Shown in pieces: positions 9,624 to 18,100 of a DNA stretch of 34,184 nucleotides. The stretch covers positions 1-34,184 of the forward strand of contig NZ_LXYE02000057.1 in the NCBI RefSeq assembly GCF_001659685.2. Reading direction: 5' to 3'. Each line of letters starts with the position of its first letter. The first letter of the stretch is position 1. The notes under the pieces are model-generated. The model saw only the letters and a program-made list of their open reading frames with translations, did not search any database and had not been told where the DNA came from. Source of the DNA: Labilibacter marinus (lineage in GTDB: Bacteria > Bacteroidota > Bacteroidia > Bacteroidales > Marinilabiliaceae). Position numbers and translations under genes: made by a program.

Positions 9624-10091
9624 TTATTCTGCAAAGAAATGAGCTGAGCCTTCTTCGTCTTTATTGATGGTGGTAAAAAAGTTTTCGGTCATTGTTTCCT
9701 CGTGCGTGATGGAGTCAATGTATTTAGCCGTTATTTTAACCTTTCCAGCTTCTGTAACTTTAATTTTCACATAGTTGTAAACAAAGCCTTCATCTAGTGG
9801 GTTGGCAATTAATTTAGACGCAGATGATACCACAAAAGCCTCCTTGTTTCTGATTGAACCTTTAGCGAAGTATTCCCATGTGTCTATTGACATTCCTCCA
9901 ATAGCATCAACGCTTTTATCTTTAATCTCGTTACCACTAATCAATTGACAATCCTTATAATAAAAAACGGCTTTCACTGTTTTTCCCTGTTTTAAGGCAT
10001 CCATAATCTGTTCAAAAGATTCAAGTTTTTGGTTTTTAGCCATCAGCAAAGTGGGAATTAGCAGAATGGCAAGAATTAAAATTTTCTTCAT
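9624..10091 (-). CDS. VirK-family exported protein
   Basis: Small secreted protein of the VirK family (PF06903 type), known from Agrobacterium and Legionella and of unknown biochemical function. The 155-residue length fits the family. Residues 1-18 are a signal peptide (cut probably after LLMA). The recognisable blocks are FEQIMDALKQGKTVKAVFYY (26-45), a Cys at 48 in KDCQLISG, IGGMSIDTWEYF (64-75) and VYNYVKIKVTEAGKVKITA (104-122). It has one cysteine in the mature part. It is divergent from the SanA-like gene across 135 bp that contain two small inverted repeats. The family name should not be taken as evidence of virulence. Confidence 0.75.
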   Translation of the reverse strand: MKKILILAILLIPTLLMAKNQKLESFEQIMDALKQGKTVKAVFYYKDCQLISGNEIKDKSVDAIGGMSIDTWEYFAKGSIRNKEAFVVSSASKLIANPLDEGFVYNYVKIKVTEAGKVKITAKYIDSITHEETMTENFFTTINKDEEGSAHFFAE

Positions 10092-10137
10092 TTATTTATT
10101 GGGTTTGTTAACACTTTTTGTTTCTATTACAAACGTA

Positions 10138-10176
10138 TATCAATTTAAGTTGATAAAAAATAGGGGGTATTCCCTA
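10138..10176. promoter_or_regulatory. Two small inverted repeats in the divergent promoter region
   Basis: TATCAA/TTGATA (6-bp arms, about 10138-10155) and TAGGG/CCCTA (10161-10176) sit midway between the VirK-like and SanA-like genes. A TTTTTG (10176-10181) and a TACTATTTG about 17 bp further on form a loose match to a Bacteroidota -33/-7 promoter for the plus-strand gene. These could be operators, but nothing shows it. Confidence 0.3.
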
Positions 10177-10226
10177 GTTTTTGCGACAATAATTTAACTT
10201 TACTATTTGTTATATTCTACTTTTAA

Positions 10227-10868
10227 ATGAAATTCATCAAAAGAACGATAATTCTTATTTTAATAGTTTGCTCCTTTGCTGCAATAGCTATAGTTGTAGC
10301 AGATTACTTGGTGGAGTATAAAACAGCAGGCAAAGTATATAATTCAACAAGTAGTATTCCTTATAATAAAGTTGGCCTGTTTTTAGGAACAGCAAAATAT
10401 CTTAACAATGGACATGTAAACCTATATTATAAGTATAGAATTGAAGCAGCTATTAAGTTGTATAAAGCAGGTAAGGTGGATTACATACTAATAAGTGGGG
10501 ATAATTCAACGCAATTATATGATGAGCCTACTACCATAAAAGAAGACCTAATATTAGGAGGAATTCCTGAAGATAGAATCTATTTGGATTATGCTGGATT
10601 CAGAACTTTAGATTCAGTGGTGCGGAGTCATAAAATATTTGGGCAGTCGAGTGTTACAGTTATTTCTCAACAATTTCATAATGAAAGAGCTATTTATATA
10701 GCTTATTATAAAAATATGGAAGCTATTGGTTTTAATGCAAAATCAGTCAGTAAGCGATATGGATTTAAAGTAATGGTGAGGGAACGATTGGCTAGGGTAA
10801 AAATGATGTTGGATTTACTAGTAGGAAAACAACCTAAGTTTTTAGGAAAAAAGATAAGTATAGGATAA
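10227..10868 (+). CDS. SanA/YdcF-like DUF218 membrane protein
   Basis: Member of the DUF218 (ElyC/SanA/YdcF) superfamily. In E. coli, SanA affects vancomycin exclusion at high temperature and ElyC affects envelope integrity; the chemistry is unsettled. The 213-residue protein has one N-terminal membrane segment (about 6-26) and an extracytoplasmic domain with the family blocks LFLGTAKYLNNGHVNLYYKYR (51-71, the nucleotide-fold start), ISGDN (89-93), DYAGFRTLDSVVRS (121-134) and SQQFHNERA (147-155). The C-terminal RERLARVKMMLD matches the SanA branch. Only 18 bp separate it from the next gene, so the two may be cotranscribed. Confidence 0.88.
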   Translation: MKFIKRTIILILIVCSFAAIAIVVADYLVEYKTAGKVYNSTSSIPYNKVGLFLGTAKYLNNGHVNLYYKYRIEAAIKLYKAGKVDYILISGDNSTQLYDEPTTIKEDLILGGIPEDRIYLDYAGFRTLDSVVRSHKIFGQSSVTVISQQFHNERAIYIAYYKNMEAIGFNAKSVSKRYGFKVMVRERLARVKMMLDLLVGKQPKFLGKKISIG

Positions 10869-10886
10869 ACCAAATTTTATTAAACC

Positions 10887-11426
10887 ATGAGAAAAGTAAC
10901 TTTAGTTGCACTGATAGCAATATTAATGAGTAGTGTTAATGCACAAAAGTTAGTTCAATTACACCCAATGGTTGGCGATACAATTGATGCAACGGAGAAA
11001 ATGGTATTTTATCTATTTCCAGAAATTACGGATTCTATTTTTGAGCAAGGGATAATCTATAGACAAAATTCTGATTATAATGTAAATATAAAGCTAGTAG
11101 GGCAAGAAACATATAAGGTGGGAATTGATTCAACGGTTCTTAACGAATATCAGCAAAATATCGAAAAGCTAGCTATGTACTATTCAAACTTGGCCGAACC
11201 AGATACCACAAACCTTTCTGACCTTAACTCAGTAAGGTTGAGTGCTAAATTGAATCCTGAGTTTAACTTAACAGCGGAGCAAAGGAAAAAGCTGGTAAAA
11301 GATTCGAGAAGGTATTGGCGAAAAAAGGATAAAGCTGAAGACATAGGTTTATGGGGAGTTGACAAGGAAAACTATATAAAGTCATCGAGCCATACTAATA
11401 TTTTTAAGGGAAAGGTACGATTCTAA
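10887..11426 (+). CDS. Exported protein of unknown function
   Basis: I do not recognise this 179-residue protein. Residues 1-19 form a clear signal peptide (MRKVTLVALIAILMSSVNAQ, cut at VNA-Q). The mature part is mixed and charged, has no cysteine and no further membrane segment, and has a basic stretch near 135-150 (EQRKKLVKDSRRYWRKKDK) before a short C-terminal tail. It lies 18 bp after the SanA-like gene and 96 bp before another exported protein, so all three probably act in the periplasm. Codon use matches the neighbours. Confidence 0.8.
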   Translation: MRKVTLVALIAILMSSVNAQKLVQLHPMVGDTIDATEKMVFYLFPEITDSIFEQGIIYRQNSDYNVNIKLVGQETYKVGIDSTVLNEYQQNIEKLAMYYSNLAEPDTTNLSDLNSVRLSAKLNPEFNLTAEQRKKLVKDSRRYWRKKDKAEDIGLWGVDKENYIKSSSHTNIFKGKVRF

Positions 11427-11522
11427 AGACGTATTGGAAGGGGACCAGACATTTAAACGCTTCAGTAGTTAGGAATTGTAGAATTTAATTGCAATTTTTA
11501 AGCCTTTGGAAATCATTAAGAA

Positions 11523-12521
11523 ATGAAAATTAGAATACTACTCGCACTTACTTCGGTTTTATTGTGGGGTAAATTAGATGCTCAAATTAGCCAGGATGTA
11601 AAAGATGTTGTGGATGCATTTCCTAAAAAAATAAATAGTACTACTTCGTTTGCCCTATTAATTAATAAGAATTTCAAAAAAAACGATAGGGATAAAGTTG
11701 GTGGCATTTATTATTGGATGGCGACTAATGTTGTTTTTAATACCAAAGAACATTTTTCGGATAAAGATAAGGTGACATATAGCTTTAGGTATAAAACACA
11801 GGAAGAGAAAGAAGCAAAAATTCAGAAAGTAAATAGAGAAATTGCAGAGCAAACGTTTCAAACAAAAAAAGCGGTGGCTAAGGAATTTGCATTTTTATTT
11901 GAGAAGTTATGTGTTAATTCTGGTGTTGAGTGCGTTACTATAGAAGGAACTTCTAAAAGTGGACTAAAGGATATTGGCCGTAAAGCAGGTCGTGTAAATC
12001 ATTATTGGAATGCCGTAAAATTGCAAGGTAAATGGCAATTACTTGATGTTACCTGGGGTGCAGGCGAACTTTACGAAGAAAGCGAGTATTACGTTAGAAC
12101 ATATAGCGAGGCTTACTTTTTAATTGAACCTTCGTTGTTTTATTTAAACCATTACCCCAAAAAAGGTGAGTGGTTATTTTTAAATAAAACGAGAGAAGAT
12201 TTTGGTTTAATACCCTTATTTTATAAGCCATATTTGCATTCTAACCTACAGTTGATAAACGAGGAAGGTGTAATAACATCAAGTGAAAAAAATACCTTAA
12301 AAGTTGAGTTTTCAAAACGAGATACGGAATCTTCTCAATCTGTTTCTATGTTTTCTTATGCTTTTGAAAGAGGCGAAACTAAAAAAGCTTTGATGCCTAC
12401 CTATAAGGATGGTATAATACAGATGCAAATCTCGATTAAAGCAATTAAGTCGGACTATTTAACTATTTACGGAGATAATAGGCCTTTGACTTCCTTTAAA
12501 ATAAAGATGTCTAGTTATTAA
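11523..12521 (+). CDS. Exported transglutaminase-like protein, apparently lacking the catalytic Cys
   Basis: A 332-residue protein with a signal peptide (cut after about residue 20, KLDA-Q) and a transglutaminase-like (cysteine-protease-fold) domain at about 40-180. The core reads KKAVAKEFAFLFEKLC (115-130), where active relatives have GVCxGYAxLF; the position of the nucleophilic Cys is Ala119 here. The other two triad positions appear retained: His160 in RVNHYWNAV and Asp175 in WQLLDVTWGAG. The domain is therefore probably a non-catalytic binding version. The C-terminal 130 residues look beta-rich. It converges on the TonB gene with 13 bp between the stop codons. Confidence 0.82.
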   Translation: MKIRILLALTSVLLWGKLDAQISQDVKDVVDAFPKKINSTTSFALLINKNFKKNDRDKVGGIYYWMATNVVFNTKEHFSDKDKVTYSFRYKTQEEKEAKIQKVNREIAEQTFQTKKAVAKEFAFLFEKLCVNSGVECVTIEGTSKSGLKDIGRKAGRVNHYWNAVKLQGKWQLLDVTWGAGELYEESEYYVRTYSEAYFLIEPSLFYLNHYPKKGEWLFLNKTREDFGLIPLFYKPYLHSNLQLINEEGVITSSEKNTLKVEFSKRDTESSQSVSMFSYAFERGETKKALMPTYKDGIIQMQISIKAIKSDYLTIYGDNRPLTSFKIKMSSY

Positions 12522-12534
12522 AGACAGCCGTCTT
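12521..12534. terminator. Short hairpin between convergent genes
   Basis: AAGAC-AGCC-GTCTT fills the whole gap between two convergent stop codons. It is short and has no long T-run, so it could be a weak bidirectional terminator at most. Confidence 0.35.
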
Positions 12535-13476
12535 CTAATTCAATTCAAAGGTGTATGTGATGGTTCCTTTTTGAAATGCTGAAGCATTGGCATCAGAATT
12601 AAACTTAGCCTTTTTTGCAGCGTCAATGGCCGCCTTTATTAATGTAGAGTTTTGAGAAGTTGAACCTTTTAGCTGATATTCGGCACTAACTACCTGGCCA
12701 TATTTACTAACGGTTACCTGAACTACTATTATTCCTTGTTCCTGAATGCCATAATTAGGCTGTGGCAGCGTACCCACTAATGAGCGTCCATCTAAAGAAA
12801 ATCCATTGCCAGAATCTCCAAGACCACTACCTGAACGATTTTTACTATTGGGGTCGCCAGTAACATAACCTTGGTTGCCAGAACCGCCAGCATCCCCCTC
12901 AGAGGAACTATCGCTATTGGATTTACCAAAGGCACTGCCAACTTTATTGCGGGCTTCGTCTTTTATTCGCTGTTCTTCTTCTCGCTTTTTACGTTCTTCC
13001 TCTAATTGACGCTGTTTCTCCAATTCAGCTTGTCGCTTAGCTTCGGCCTCAGCTTTAGCTTTCCTATCAGCTTCCTCCTGAATTTTCCGTTCTTCTTCGA
13101 GTTGTTTTTTGCGCGCTTCGGCTTCTAACTGTTTCTTAATTCTATCTTCTTCTTCCTTCTTTTTTTGCTCAGCACTTTTTACCTCAGGCGCTTCATCAAA
13201 ATCTTGCGTTTTAACAGATTCTTCTGTTTTGGGAGTCGCTTTTTCTTTTGGCGCTGGTGGAGGTGTTGTTTTTTTTGGCTCAACAGGAGTCGGTTTTTGA
13301 GAAGCCTTAGGCGGTTCAACGGGACCTAAACCAGTTTGTACATTACCTAAATTAACTAATATGCCTTCTTCCTCTTGAGGTAATACTTTTAATCCAAAGA
13401 AAATTAATAACAACAATACCAGCACATGAAAAATGACTGAACCTATTATTCCTTGTTTGTTATATTTTTTCTCCAT
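12535..13476 (-). CDS. TonB/TolA-type energy transducer
   Basis: Carries proton-motive energy from the inner-membrane ExbB/ExbD motor across the periplasm to the outer membrane. The 313-residue protein has an N-terminal anchor (about 10-31), then a Pro/Lys-rich stretch (about 52-85) and a long charged coiled coil (about 100-175, rich in E, K, R, Q, A) as in TolA. A Gly/Ser/Asn-rich linker follows, and the C-terminal TonB domain is at about 235-313 (GIIVVQVTVSKYGQVVSAEY and KGTITYTFEL). The helical stalk makes it more TolA-like than classical TonB. It is the last gene of the exbB-exbD-exbD-tonB unit, 25 bp after the second ExbD. An outer-membrane integrity role and a nutrient-uptake role both fit. 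Confidence 0.88.
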   Translation of the reverse strand: MEKKYNKQGIIGSVIFHVLVLLLLIFFGLKVLPQEEEGILVNLGNVQTGLGPVEPPKASQKPTPVEPKKTTPPPAPKEKATPKTEESVKTQDFDEAPEVKSAEQKKKEEEDRIKKQLEAEARKKQLEEERKIQEEADRKAKAEAEAKRQAELEKQRQLEEERKKREEEQRIKDEARNKVGSAFGKSNSDSSSEGDAGGSGNQGYVTGDPNSKNRSGSGLGDSGNGFSLDGRSLVGTLPQPNYGIQEQGIIVVQVTVSKYGQVVSAEYQLKGSTSQNSTLIKAAIDAAKKAKFNSDANASAFQKGTITYTFELN

Positions 13477-13501
13477 TATAAATTCTTTCTTTAGTATGAC
13501 T

Positions 13502-13897
13502 TTATTTGGCTTGAGTAGCTAAAATAAGTTTGTATTTATTACGAATTGCTATGTCTCTGATTTTCCCTACAATCGAAAAAGGAACAGATTCATCTACATG
13601 CAATGCGATGTATGTCTCGGGCTCTGCATTCATTATTTCCTTCAAACGTCGTTCCATTTTCCAAAAAGAAATCTCATCACCCTCCACATAGTATTTTAAA
13701 TCTTTCGTTACCGAGATAGTTGTGTTGGGTTTTGCCGAAACCTGATGGTCACTTTTAGGGAGAATCAAATCCTTGTTAGCAGGCGGGGTTACCATGGTTG
13801 ATGTTATCATAAAGAAAATCAGCAATAGAAATACAATATCAGTCATACTCGACATGCTAAACCCAGCATCTACTTTACTACCTCTTTTTAATCCCAT
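13502..13897 (-). CDS. exbD: ExbD/TolR-family protein (second copy)
   Basis: Stator-type subunit of the ExbB/ExbD motor, with one membrane segment (about 20-37) and a periplasmic domain. It has 131 residues. The proton-path Asp20 lies in SMTDIVFLLLIFF. The C-terminal domain has the usual basic-hydrophobic pattern (FSIVGKIRDIAIRNKYKLILAT). It is a tandem paralogue of the gene just upstream: residues about 14-36 are identical in the two proteins, while the periplasmic domains differ strongly. Confidence 0.92.
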   Translation of the reverse strand: MGLKRGSKVDAGFSMSSMTDIVFLLLIFFMITSTMVTPPANKDLILPKSDHQVSAKPNTTISVTKDLKYYVEGDEISFWKMERRLKEIMNAEPETYIALHVDESVPFSIVGKIRDIAIRNKYKLILATQAK

Positions 13898-13931
13898 TTT
13901 ATTCGTTTATAAACTATCTACTTTTACGCTT

Positions 13932-14321
13932 TTATCGAATATCTAAAACAACCTTAATCTGGTTAGATTCTGCAATATCGAGCACTTTGGCCACTTCACC
14001 TGTTGGGGCGTTTTTATCTGTTCGTAATTTTATAAAAGTTCTATCCGAACTATTGAAAGACTTTAATAAAGTGCTCTCTAATGCAGCTTCCGATACCCTT
14101 TTGTTACTCACATAAATATTTCCTGACGAAGATACTCTGGCGTTAATAAATTTCTCTATCACCACCTTTTTTGTAGCCTGTTTCGGAATCAACAACTTAA
14201 TGGCATTAGGATGTACCATAGTTGATGTAATCATAAAGAAAATGAGCAATAGAAAAACAATGTCTGTCATGCTCGACATGCTAAAGCTTGCACTAATTTT
14301 AGATCTTCTTTTTAAAGCCAT
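13932..14321 (-). CDS. exbD: ExbD/TolR-family protein (first copy)
   Basis: A 129-residue partner of ExbB with the same topology as the second copy: a short cytoplasmic N-terminus rich in Lys/Arg, a membrane segment from Asp20, and a periplasmic domain ending GEVAKVLDIAESNQIKVVLDIR. It lies 67 bp after exbB and 34 bp before the second exbD. Two ExbD paralogues beside one ExbB is a common Bacteroidota arrangement. The divergent periplasmic halves suggest a heteromeric stator or different partners. Confidence 0.92.
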   Translation of the reverse strand: MALKRRSKISASFSMSSMTDIVFLLLIFFMITSTMVHPNAIKLLIPKQATKKVVIEKFINARVSSSGNIYVSNKRVSEAALESTLLKSFNSSDRTFIKLRTDKNAPTGEVAKVLDIAESNQIKVVLDIR

Positions 14322-14349
14322 TTGATTAGTTTCTAGTTTTTAGATATTA

Positions 14350-14368
14350 GTTTGGTCAATGACCACTA
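14350..14368 (-). promoter_or_regulatory. Small hairpin between exbB and exbD
   Basis: GGTCAATGACC (14354-14364) flanked by TTAG/CTAA arms gives a short imperfect stem in the 67-bp exbB-exbD gap. It could act as an mRNA processing or stability element that sets subunit ratios. There is no T-run that would make it a terminator. Confidence 0.3.
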
Positions 14369-14388
14369 ACTAGCTAATGACTATTTTA

Positions 14389-15081
14389 TTATGCTGCAGG
14401 TTCGTTTAATAAATCCATAAACTCCATGGTTCTGGCTTCAAGTTTAAATACAACTTTTTCAACTCGTGCAACCAGAAAGTTATAGGCAAAGTAAGCAATG
14501 ATACCAACTACTAAACCTGTTACAGTAGTTACCATGGCTGTATAAATACCCGACGAAAGTAAACCTACATCGATGTTTGAGCCAGCGTTGGCCATGTCAA
14601 AAAAGGCTCTAATCATACCAATTACTGTTCCTAAAAATCCAATCATAGGAGCTCCACCAGCTACCGTTGCTAATGTGGGTAAGCCTTTTTCTAAGCGACT
14701 AATTTCCATATTACCAACGTTCTCTATCGCTGTATTAACATCCTGCAATGGTCGGCCAATGCGACTGATTCCTTTTTCAATCATTCTACTTACTGGATTA
14801 TCAACTTGTTGGCATAATGCATATGCAGAATCTATTTTACCGTCATGAATATACTCTTTGATCTTATTCATAAAACTTAAATCCTCCGATGAGGCTTTCT
14901 GTATGGCAAAATATCGTTCAATAAAAATGTAAACAGCTACAAATGACAGTAGTATTAGTGGAATCATAATTAATCCACCAGCCTTAGCCATCTCAAAATA
15001 ATTCATTTGGTTTTCAGCTACCTCTGCAGCTAGTTCAGCTGTTTCGCCAGTTGCATTTTGTATAAGTAATAAAGGATTCAT
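14389..15081 (-). CDS. exbB: MotA/TolQ/ExbB-family proton channel protein
   Basis: Inner-membrane channel protein that, with ExbD, turns proton flow into motion of the TonB-like protein. The 230-residue sequence has three membrane segments (about 34-54, 134-156 and 178-204). The family core is LPTLATVAGGAPMIGFLGTVIG-type (134-155), followed by MIRAFFDMA, then TAMVTTVTGLVVGIIAYFAYN in the third helix. It is the first gene of the four-gene unit, so it sets the reading order exbB-exbD-exbD-tonB. The ATG at 15081 is preceded by AT-rich sequence. A TACTTTTA about 65 bp upstream on this strand resembles a -7 box. Confidence 0.93.
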   Translation of the reverse strand: MNPLLLIQNATGETAELAAEVAENQMNYFEMAKAGGLIMIPLILLSFVAVYIFIERYFAIQKASSEDLSFMNKIKEYIHDGKIDSAYALCQQVDNPVSRMIEKGISRIGRPLQDVNTAIENVGNMEISRLEKGLPTLATVAGGAPMIGFLGTVIGMIRAFFDMANAGSNIDVGLLSSGIYTAMVTTVTGLVVGIIAYFAYNFLVARVEKVVFKLEARTMEFMDLLNEPAA

Positions 15082-15159
15082 GTATATGATTTATTTATTA
15101 TTTCAGGTAAAAATATAAATTGTTTATGGTATAACGAATATCTGCTTGTAAAAGTATTT

Positions 15160-18100
15160 TTATTCGCTGATGCTTTCTTCTTTTTCTTCTAATAAATCTT
15201 GTTTATCGGGTTCGATTATGGGCTCCTTTTCTTTTTTGCCTTTGCCCGTAAAAAAGTTCCAGTATTTATGAAATAACTCAGCTACAGTATTAAACTCCTC
15301 TTGGTATGATAAACCAACGCCCTGTGTAGTAGGGGAGTTGTCAAAACTAAAATCGTCGTTACTATGCGAATAAGCCTTGGCACGTAAACTTCCTGATTGA
15401 TTTAGTTTAACATTCACGTCAAAGTCACCTACAATACTACTTGAATTTGTTTTATTGGTATTGGCTTTATTATCATTCCCATATTCTACATTAGTATTTA
15501 AAGTTACTCTATCATTAAACATTTGAGTAGATAAGGCAACCTCTATTTGCTCACTTGATATTTCATCTTCAGGCCTGTAGCTTATACCCACATCCACATC
15601 ATCTAACATCTGTGAAACAAAGTTGCTTAGCTGACTAGATAATAGTTCGGAAGTATAAGCATTGGCTAAAGTTGTACTGTTTAAATTTCCGCCATTATCA
15701 TTGTACGACGGTGTGGTGAATTTATTTAATACAAGTAAAGACAATACTTGTCTATTAAGTTCTTCCTCGGTACTTATGGCTTGTTCAATAATACTTTGTG
15801 TACTTTGCTCTAATGTTGGGGCTGTAATACCAAAGTTAATATTAGGTTGTGATAATCGCTTACTTAATATCAAATCGCAATTAATGGGTACTCTTCTCGA
15901 AAGCTCATTTGATACTTGATCCATTGAAAGTGGTTGTAAAGATGCTTTAAGTTTATAAGTTGCAGTGATGTCGATGGTAGCATCGTATGGGTCCCCTTCC
16001 CAAACCACCGTTCCGCCATTATTTATATCAAACTTTTTATTAACCACGTTCTGTAATGAAAAGAGATAATCTCCTTTTTCGGCAGTATAACTACCAATAA
16101 AGCTTATTTCTCCTTCCTTATTTCTATTTATTTGTAGGCTTCCTTTTCCCGAACTCGTTAAAATATTACCTAGAACGGGATCAAAAATAACTTGAACTTC
16201 AGCATCTGGTGTAATATCTACTCCTAAGCTAAGGTTGTAATTGGATAATTTAACTTTGTAACCTTCCTTATCCTGATCCGCAACACTTGCTAAGGTGTCA
16301 TTGATATTATAGAATTGAATAAAATTGTTATTTAAAGATTCTCCATCTTCTGAGATAGGGATATAAAAGGACGTATTTCGTTCTGTTACGCCATTTATAT
16401 TAACGTTCATATCAAATATGGAACCATTAATGGCCAAATCACCTGTTGCAAAAACGGTCCCATAATAAACAGGATTGTCCTTAGGTTTGGTATTCATTAA
16501 GAGCATGTTATTTGCACCTATATATAGGTCAAATGCCATCTTAGAAAAGTTTTTATGAGTTATGGAACCCTTGAATTCACCAACACCACCTTTGGTGTCG
16601 GTTACTTTCATATTGTCAAATATTATAGCATCAGGTGTAAATTTTACCGAGTCTTCAACAAAAAACGAGCACTGTAATAAATCCACATCAAATTTAGCCT
16701 GGTTTACTTTAACTGCTCCATTTAACCCAATACCATATTCTGTTTTTGTTAGCTCTAAATCACCCGATCCTGTACCATTAAAGTTTTGAAGGATATGGCT
16801 AGTATACATGTTTAAAAAACCAAGAGGAAGGCTATCGAGCTTTAAAGTAAAATTAAAATCGCTGTTCTCAGGTTTAAAATATCCAATGCCATTTAAAGGT
16901 TGAATGTCACCTCTCTCAATTTTAGTGTTAATTAAAACGGCTTTTTGCAGATTACTCCAATTAGATTCAACAAAAACATTGCCTACTTCTTTATCGTTAA
17001 CTTTAAAATTATCTAGGGTGATATTACTTGTGATAATTGGTTTTTTGAGCGTATTACTTAATTGAAAATTCCCGTTTAATAGGCCATCGAATGTTAATCT
17101 CTTAATGTTGAATAAGGAAGTTGTTTCCGCTAAGTCTATATTTTGTAGGTACGAAGTAAGTGTCCCTTCTTTCTCTTTGTAAAGAGAACCATTAACATTA
17201 ATTTCCTGATTCATGTGATGAACTCTGAAAGTATTTACCCTAAACCCATCGGGTGTAATGTTAATATCTGATTCTTGAATATTCCAGATAGAATCTCCTA
17301 TTGCAAAATACGATGGTAGAATTTGAATTTTGGTATAAGTATCACCGTTTTTTGATTTTTTTATTCTGGACATTGTAGAAATCTCTCCTCTGTTTCCACT
17401 TAAAGGGTAGTTGTTCCAATCAATGTCTAATTTTATACTATCGTTGATTCCTTCTTGATGGATAGAAAAGTTATTGAGAGGTATGATATTACCCACAGCT
17501 ATAAGTTTGCTTTTTATGTCTGTGGTTACTTTATTATCTACCGAAGTGATATTAGCATTTAATTCTTCTCCAAAAATATCTTTGTATCCAACCTGATCAA
17601 AATAGGAGGTAATCTGCATTTGATTATGAACTCCATTTATTTCTCCATGTATTTCGCTACCATCTGCTATTGTTAACTCTGAATTAATTACCTCGAAAAG
17701 TTGAGCAGTGTTCTTTGTTTTTAGATTAAACGTAAATTGATCTTTATGATTAACGTAATCTTTTTCAGTAAACAAAGAAGGTAATGATTTAGCTAGTATC
17801 TGCTGAAAAGTGTTACTTATGGTTTTGAGTTTATAGTTTCCAACAAGTTCAGCATCTAATATATCCGAATTAATAACAATTTCCTTATAATCGCCATTTT
17901 GGTTGGCTTCAATGATTAAAGAGTCTAATTGAAAAGTTCTATCATCAGCTATAAACTTTCCACTATGAAAAATAGTTGTACCTGAAATTGAATTTAAACT
18001 ATGGCCACTGGCACTGGCGTTCAGTTTTAATTTAAACAGACTTTCTTCATAATGAGGCGCGAGGTTTAATTTGTTAAGCCTAACATCACTTATGGATGCA

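Noticed and set aside
11523-12521. The transglutaminase-like gene as a missing B2 leader protease for the peptide operon
   Set aside because: It is more than 8 kb away, has a signal peptide, and lacks the catalytic Cys.
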